A stretch of DNA of 64,000 bases from positions 806,001-870,000 of the forward strand of contig BGZK01000011.1 of the NCBI GenBank assembly GCA_005406025.1. The letters are read 5' to 3'. The number at the start of each line of letters is the position of its first letter. The stretch's first letter is position 1. The notes under the pieces are model-generated. The model saw only the letters and a list, made by a program, of their open reading frames with translations. It was not told the DNA's origin and did no database searches. Positions 56,208 to 64,000 of this stretch are shown here, in pieces. Source of the stretch: Eumeta japonica (Eukaryota; Arthropoda; Insecta; Lepidoptera; Psychidae). The translations under genes were made by a program, and so were the position numbers.

Positions 56208-59200
56208 TAAATTCCATTTTTTATTATTCATAGTAATTTTTTCTCATTCATTCCGGAAATTTTCAGTGCGCCCTACGCATTCAAGCATAAATTTAAAAAA
56301 AAAATAGGAAATATATATATAGAGCTTCACAAGTCCTTTATAGCAAAACCTAAACGAAAATTGAAAGTCCTTAAGTTCACATGGGAAGCGAGAAATAATT
56401 TTAAATAAGAAATGTATATAGAATGTTTTGCTTTATTGCGCCGAGGACAAATGCGATGAGTACATATCTTCTGCATGTCAGTCCGACTGATATTCGGCCC
56501 GTGCCCGATTTTTAGGTATAAAAAGCTCCGAAGTTTGCTTATTAAAAAGCTGAAATGAACCAATCTAACTCGCCGTATGCAGTATTTATCTGTGCTCACA
56601 AAAAAAAAAAAACGTAAACATTGCAGGTTGAAATTTTGCACAATCGCCAATCAACGAAAAGCTTGTTAAGTATAATGCGAGTGTAGATCTATATCACGGT
56701 GTATTTCGTGCGACACCACGGACTTCCTTTAAAGTCGCCACGTCGAAATACATTTATGGATTACATTTCATTAGCTCGAGAAATACAAGTGAATTTATAA
56801 ATGGTATCGTATATCATAATTTGAAATGGTATCGTATAAATAGTTGTGTAATAAACCTGACATTAATGTGATTTATAAAGAGTAATTTAATTATTATATC
56901 AATTATTGTGAAATTAATTTGTTGGGACGCTTGCGACGGTACAATGCAATATTTAAAATACTAATCTTATAATAGTCACCTCGTGAATAGATAAAAACCT
57001 TGTCAATTCATTTTGATTAATCATATTACAGTACATTATACAAATATCAAGTAATAGAATTCGGAAATCCCCATCAAGTAAAAAATGGATTATCATCTAA
57101 AAACGACAAACGATATAAATAACATTTATAATGGTCACCCTATCGCTGAAAGAAAAGTTCAGACGCAGTGCCAGGGCGTGCGCGTCTCTGAGTCGCGTTC
57201 GGTCGTTGTGAAAAATGAATAAAACAGCTTTCGTCCTTTCCTCACCCCGCCCTAGAAGCTTCGTGGCCTAAATAATTTACAAGTATTACATACGAAGATG
57301 ACGTTCGTGATTTTCCAAACTACTGTACTACTCGAGTAGCCTAAACAATACATTCAGAACTTGTATACTGGACGATATTTAACCACACAGTTAAGATTTA
57401 TTCCTGTGAAATACCAATTCTTTTGTAAATACCTCGATGTGTTCAATGCCAGTCCCTCTTTTTTATTTATTGTTTACTTAACATTGTTATTATTTTATTA
57501 TTTTGTTCCAAAAGCTTACATTTCGTCGTATTCAGGATTAAAAATGTATAATTTTGGAAAAAGAATTCACCTAGTAACAACGAAAGCTCGCTGCTGTAAC
57601 CTCGAATATACAGTGTACTCAAATCATTAATGAATAAGTATCAGCGTAGTGGATAGGTAAGATTTGCTAATTTGCTAACGCGATCGACGTCCGACTGCCC
57701 AGCACAATAATTAGGGCATAGCCTCTAAAATTTTGAGAGAAACCTGCGTCGAGACGTTGTCTCCGAAGTGTGGTCCCCGAGTTCAATAATAGATCTGAAT
57801 CCAATGTAATAAGATTCCAATTCAAAGAAATTGAGTCTATAATTCAAAAACGTTTGGGATTTCTTATTGATTTAGTTACAGATTAAGAAACACGGACATC
57901 GATCCACCATTTCCGTTAATATTAATATTTACTGATGTAAAATTTCACAACATCTTTACAAATGATTTACTTCCTAATTTTACAACACTCTACATCTACC
58001 AATTTCAAACGCTAAATCATATAGACGACAAATGGCGAAGACAAACGTTCGTAAACATACTACGCGGTTATTTGGGGGGTCACGAGACAGCATCAGTGCA
58101 CCGAGCGTGCAATTTATACGTGATCGTCGCGCGTCTCTAACTAGGGGAGTTATCGCGGCGACCTCAGCGCCAATTGTGCCCGTTCCCCGATAAGCCGAGC
58201 CGTCCCGCGGCGCCGTCATCGACGGATCGGTACCCGGCCGACGGAGACGCGAGCCGGAGGCAAACTTGAACCATTAATCATTTTAAGCTTCTCGGCAGAC
58301 GCTTGAAGAGGTTCGAAAAGGGTTCGTTTTAAAGTAGAACTACACAAAAAAAGAAGCGTAAATATAAAAAAAATGTATCGACTGTTTACAAACAAGGAAG
58401 TAATAGTTTCATGTGTGTGTTGAATACTGTATCGTTACATCATAGACGACATCATAATTTACCAGTTAAAACACAGAATAAATAATGTCATCAACGATTT
58501 ATCACGTCTTTGGAGTCACTTGCGCGAAAATGGGCCTAAATAATAACTACTTTCACGACTACGCTATATAAAAAAAGTATGATATCACACAATTTTTTGT
58601 TCTCCTTTTCTAATACAACCACGAATTTTAAATCTCATATGGATTTTTTTCAATTCGTCAAGCAATTCGATTTGCATGTTTCATTTTACATCCGTTTTAA
58701 GGCTGTCATCGACTTAAGTAGATTCCAATTTTCAACTGTCCATATTATACGTCATCTCAGTAAAATTGTTATGACAAACGACCATCGCAGTGAGAGCTGC
58801 CTCTCCGAAAATTTGACACGTTAAATACTCTTTTACCCTTTTCACAGAAAAAAAATGCTAATAACTAGACATTTATTCAATGGCAATTTCAATTTGTAAT
58901 GAATATAAATTGTTCATAGTAGATATGCTAATTTAAAATTTATGCATTGCGAATATGTACAAAAAATATCTACATTAATAATAATTGTTTAATTTTCTTT
59001 GTTTATGTCAAAAATTTTGCATACAATAAAATCATTATTGTAATATAATATATTAAGAATTTATTTATATTATTTTTAAAAATTAAAAATAAATCTAAGA
59101 CTAACCAATATCTCCCTTTGCGGAGATAAAATATTTCTGTAAACAACGAAGTCGGTCGAACATGGGGAAATATAGCCCTACGGGCGTTTTCCACCACCAC

Positions 59201-62200
59201 CACCTTTTAGACTCACTTTTAACTAAAAGTAATGTTAAAACTTCATTTTGCGTTCCATATCTTACTTTTAACGAATTTTAATTAAGAACCGTTAAAAGAA
59301 CGTGGAACGCAAAATTTTATTTTAAAGTGATTTTTTCTTAAATGTCAATTTAAAACGAGATGATACAAAAGGTTCTAAACCACGTTATGTAGTATGTAAT
59401 ATTTTTTCAATTAAAGAAAAATCGGGAGTAACACCTTAGTACATAAAATCTAGAAACAAAATGGGTAAAGTACAACTTGCTTAGAAACATATAAGTTATA
59501 TTTGTTGTAAACGCCTTTTAAGTTCCATAATTATGACACATGTTCGAAAGTTTGGATGAAAAAGATTTACTAAATGCGCAATTCAGCGCCAAAACTTCGA
59601 AATTTATTTTTTTATAATTTCAATAAACCTACCCAGTACCACGTTATCATAACGAATCTAACGACATATCATCATCAAAATCTATTCAGCTCTTTATTAC
59701 GAGGGATCGCAATAACATATTTATATTCATGCAGGTCAAACACTTAACCCTCTTAATGGGCTGCGCCCCAATCGGATAAAAATAGAACAGATTATTGCAA
59801 AATATAGATATCTAGTATTTGACTAACATCAGTTGTATAAAAAACTGTCCGAAGATCAGCACCGAAAATAAAACCAGGAAGCCGCTATTTGTTCCACAAC
59901 ACAATAATTCATGCTAACGATCACTAATCTAGATAAGTGACAGCTCCGCAAGCTGTTTGACGAGGGTATGCAAATTGACGAAAGAACTTATTAGCTGCGG
60001 TGTAACGCCGGCGTAACCAAACCCTTACGAGGTGTTCTGCTTTGTAAATATTGTAAGTGATTTCTATATAAAATAATAACATTAATAATCGAATAAAACA
60101 AACAATTTATAAAAATCTAAAAACCAAAAGTATTAGTTATCCAACTATGTGTAAACAGTTTGTATTGTTTAATGTTTGTTTATATTGTTTAAGTGAGTAG
60201 TAATTCGTGATCTAATGACAAAATGCAAAATCATTTAAACCAACCAAGAATCTATCAAAATCTCCAATTAAATATATATCATAACAGACTGGTTAGTTAA
60301 TTCTTAAAATAGTTGAGTACAAGTCATAAAATTGTTGTTAGTAGTTGAATTTTTGAACTCTTTATTTCAATAAGTTATATTGTTCAGATATAGTATTTAG
60401 GAAAGAAGCATAGGAAAACGTAAAAAGCATAACTTTCTTCATGTAAACATAGCGCATGCAAATTATACGGCAAAAGCGATTTATTTACTTACAGCAAGTA
60501 TTACTTACTTTTCACGATGCGAATTGTTTACCGACGAAGCAACGCGATTAACGCGGGATTACTTTTGTGAGTCGACTAATATATAATTTAATGGTATGAA
60601 TAATTAAAGACTGGCAACAGTAAAGTTCGTGATGATGAATAATGACGTTACAAATAGTATTTATTTTATCGTAGAGCAGTCGCGTTCTCGATCAGCCAAG
60701 GCCGAACGTCGTATTGGACGCAGCGTTCGCGGGGCACTGCGGTCGCGGATCGTATCGGAATGCCTTGTAAGCGTTCGCGGCCGCGCTCGGCGGGCGCGCG
60801 TGGGCACTTCTGCTCCAAACCGGTCGCCATGGTTACGGAACGAATGACATCACCGATGCCCTCGCCGACGGAACCGGCAAACCTGAAAGCTCGCCTTAAT
60901 AGGCATACCCGACGAGTTAGAAATCCGCGCTGACAATTTCTTTTCCAGGTGTGTTGACTAAAACTGCAACGTTCGCGTGTGTCTTTTTTTTTATAGCAAT
61001 TTCAAATTTTTGGTACTCATCCATATAAAGAAAATGAGCTAAATAATATACAAATTTTTGGTTACACTTGCACAAAGATATTGAACTATTAGCATTGCAC
61101 ATAAGTACATATTTATACAGTTCGTTTATATCATGCAAAGCTGATTGTCTGCAATGGTTGTCGTTTTCATTCTGTGGTGCTCTACGGATTTCCTTACTAC
61201 TATCTTACTTCGTCTTCTTTTTAACCATGGCGATCACTTATATAACTATTCCCACATTCTATCCTGCAGATCTTAAAGATATTTCAGTTATACCTACACC
61301 ATACACGCTTCGCAGAAATAGTGTCGTTACTGCGTTGTTTCTACTTCCGTGTATCTTCTACCATTCCCAACTTTCATTACCGTATGCGTATTATAAAAAA
61401 CCAAAACTTGATTATGGTTTCCTAAACCCGTTTTCTTAGTGAGTTAGCCAACGCGTTGACTTTATTTGTGTCCGAATCCTGACCATAGGCGAATTGACTG
61501 CAATGAGAATGACGCAACAACGACAATGCAAAGACCCGTGCCTCGACGAACACGTTAAGTCATTGGTTCCATACGTTGTCATTGCATTGATGACAACAGT
61601 TGTTAGCCTCCCTCGACTCGTGCTAGACCAGCATCAAGAGCTAGGGTTAAGAGTTCAATGTCTAAGCTTCGCAGTATAAAAAAATAGGGGTGAAAATACG
61701 CTTGTGCAGTGGAACGACAAAAACCTAACGCATAAGAAAGGCGCTAGCTGCAAAATATCTTTGTTATTATTAATAACGCGCAAGGCCTTATTCACTTTAC
61801 TTCCTACACCCAATCTCCCTTCAAAATCTCCATCACAATGACGTCGTTTGTATAACAAAAAAAAAAACAAAGTAATTCTTTCAAGTTTTTCGTCTCCTCT
61901 TGAGTTATTGTACTCAATCCTATTTGGTTTCTCAGGCACCAACGATCTTGAATATTGATCTTACTTATGTTGATTTTCTTGACAGAATCTGTTTATTTTC
62001 ATCCGAGCGACTTATTACTTGTATCTCCTTTAACTCGCATCGAAATGACGAATTATTTATGAAATATTACACGGTTGTTTATTTTAACAAACACGCTATG
62101 CTATATACTCTACAGAAAAATTTCAACGACCTCTGTCGCTACCTGCGCCTACTGCCTGCAGCCTATTCAGTTACGTTACATGAAAAGTTATTCATAAATT

Positions 62201-64000
62201 ATCCATCTCCATCCTACCTTATACTTCATAGTAAAAAGTGTGTAAGTTTTAAGATTCCAAATAGGATTTGTCTAAGGTCATAATCAGAATTAATTATTTT
62301 TTAAAACAAGCTGTAATTTGATAAGAGTATCATTATCGCAAAAAATGGCAACGTTTTGATTTAGCATCTTTGACAAACTCGCAAGGGCATATTTTCAAAT
62401 AAAATTCTACAGTATATAATACTACCTTAATTAAGTAATAACACCTTATTATGTATAAATCAATAACACATATACGATTAATAAATACATAATTTTTCAT
62501 AATATATTGCCGCAATATCCTGAAATAAATGATGACCACAACTGGTAAAATCTTAGAGGACTTTTCTGATTCTAATATGAAGGCAAAATATTTACGAAAA
62601 TTGTGCCAATTAACGAATGCCACTTATCGAAATTTGCGTTTTATAAGCTTTATTATTTTGAACTGCAAGTGAGTCAGCAGCCTAGCGCTCGCTTGTTGGC
62701 CCCCGCCTCCAGACGTAGTCAGCTCTCCTATGGCCTTGTACGACGGCAATGTAGGCATCACCAATAAAATATGGCATTGATACTGCCACTGTACATATAA
62801 ATTGTGTTATTTATAGTCGTTAGAAATTGCGAGCGTAATGGATTTTTTTTATTGGAAAAAATAATTTAAATATGAACTGCTAGAATTTAGCCGCTTTGCT
62901 TAGTTTGGTATTGTGTCCGGAAACAAAGATTGAAAATTTGAAAATCAAAATTTATATTAGCAATGTATAAAGTAACGAACACGAATAATGTCATTTAAAA
63001 TATATCATGATGTGTAACTTAAATAACTATACATAATATTAATTTTTATATAAGTATTCCTACATACATTACGTAAGACTAGCAGTTGTCAGGGGCGTAG
63101 CTCGCGTCGATTTCGTATAAATAGTTTCGTCCGCATTCTCCGTGCGTTGATTTTCTATATGGTTTTGTGACAATTTAAATTCTAATTCGAATCAGATCTC
63201 GAATAAAATTTTGATTCTGATTTCAATTTCAGTCTCGATCCTGATACTGATATCTATAATTCCTCATGTAACTTGTATTACGGTTGGCGTCATAAGTTGA
63301 TGATTGTAAATTATTAAGTATCGATGCCTAGTAATAACAAGTGCATCAAATAGTCCATGCAATGAATACCATGAAAACAATCACCTTTTTAGTTATCACT
63401 AATATATCCTTAACGGTCTCGGTTAATGTAATAAAACACAAGATTTGTTTAACTACATTAAACTTACTCATTTTTGCAAATCAGACTTTTACGACACTTT
63501 GAATTTCAAAAAATGATTTCTAGCATTTGCAGTGGTTTGTATCGCATTAGCTGATACAATTGTAACGTAGGAAGTCGTATCAAGATGAATTGAATTCCTT
63601 TCGAACAGACTCTCAAGAAATTGTATCAATTTGAGGAATATCGTTTACGGAAACGAATGTTTAATTTTCTTAGGCAATTAAATTTTGCTGTCTGTTTTAG
63701 CTCTATCTACTTCCGGTGCCTTTCTTCTAACACGCCGGTCGCCCGGGCACTGCTCCACGCCGTATCACCAGCAAAAAAAATATTACGTTTGTATGTGTAA
63801 CTAGAAATATGACGGAATCATTAATAAAAACCAGTCAATGTGATGAATTTATCATTTTGTTTGGTATGTATTAATAATAACTGGGAATTATTTAAAAATC
63901 TCAATTTATCACTATAATCATAATGCTACGTAATGACCCTTTCGTGGGTTGGAAGATTAAGATTTGATGATGAGGAACACGTAGAAGAGCAAAATGCCTA
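56208..64000. other. intergenic, no gene supported
   Basis: GC-rich, non-repetitive blocks at 57,160-57,260, 58,060-58,260 and 60,690-60,900 stand out from AT-rich surroundings and could be promoters or conserved elements of genes outside the window. The last contains an X-box-like GTCGCCATGGTTAC (60,823-60,836). Open frames at 61,068-61,439 and 61,900-62,283 show no recognisable protein features. 63,180-63,260 has degenerate CGAATCAGATCTCG-type words like the Helitron-like interior. Confidence 0.45.
59240..59325. repeat. imperfect inverted repeat
   Basis: TTTTGCGTTCCA...CTTTTAACG pairs with CGTTAAAAG..TGGAACGCAAAA; arms about 36 bases with a few mismatches and a short spacer. MITE-like foldback. 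Confidence 0.65.

Noticed and set aside
61068..62283. Frames of 123 and 127 residues on the plus strand
   Set aside because: No motif, no recognisable family, composition as expected from AT-rich DNA; opposite-strand frames overlap.

Overview
This window looks like AT-rich chromosomal DNA from an insect, most likely a moth or butterfly. No single marker proves it. The support is intron-containing genes with GT-AG splice sites, mariner, hAT and PIF/Harbinger relics, short elements ending in a GC hairpin plus CTAG (Helitron style), and a LINE 3' tail of a kind common in Lepidoptera. No prokaryotic, plastid or viral gene organisation is visible.

The one gene I can reconstruct with confidence lies on the minus strand from about 49,654 down to 29,729. 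It has eight coding exons that join in frame into about 1,455 residues. It belongs to the ODF3/CIMAP/SHIPPO family of sperm-tail and ciliary proteins with STPGR (PGP..Y) repeats. The N-terminal exon has the family's 'W.P..RRGPI' start and the last exon has the 'PEK..TFGIKHS' end. Exon 5 is a single 2,539-base exon with 24 complete repeats, and the whole protein has about 33. ODF3 itself is about 250 residues, so this is a large internal expansion. A Thr/Ser/Arg/Glu-rich tail of about 250 residues follows.

Intron 2 of that gene (36,252-43,754) holds a possible nested gene on the same strand. A TATA-like box and a signal-peptide exon with a GTAAGT donor (41,086-41,187) may splice to 40,695-40,814 and 39,814-40,008. 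The join would give a secreted, Cys-rich protein of about 138 residues. The signal exon is fairly good; the rest is a hypothesis.

The remainder is transposon-derived or blank. 1-9.5 kb: intergenic, with a perfect 32-bp palindrome, a GT microsatellite, a Helitron-like end and a LINE tail. 9.5-13.2 kb: a broken PIF/Harbinger element (MADF-BESS ORF plus transposase) and an unrecognised coding relic. 13.2-25.5 kb: repeats, a SINE-like unit and a GC-rich regulatory candidate at 18.2-18.6 kb. 25.5-29 kb: Helitron-like ends, a dead hAT transposase and a dead mariner. 29.7-49.7 kb: the ODF3-like gene, whose introns carry two hAT-type MITEs with intact 8-bp target duplications, Helitron-like ends and copies of a dispersed repeat. 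49.8-64 kb: mostly blank, with an internally deleted mariner at 55.5-56.2 kb and GC-rich islands near 58.1 and 60.8 kb.

Apart from the expanded ODF3-like gene and the possible nested secreted-protein gene, I see no new biological system.
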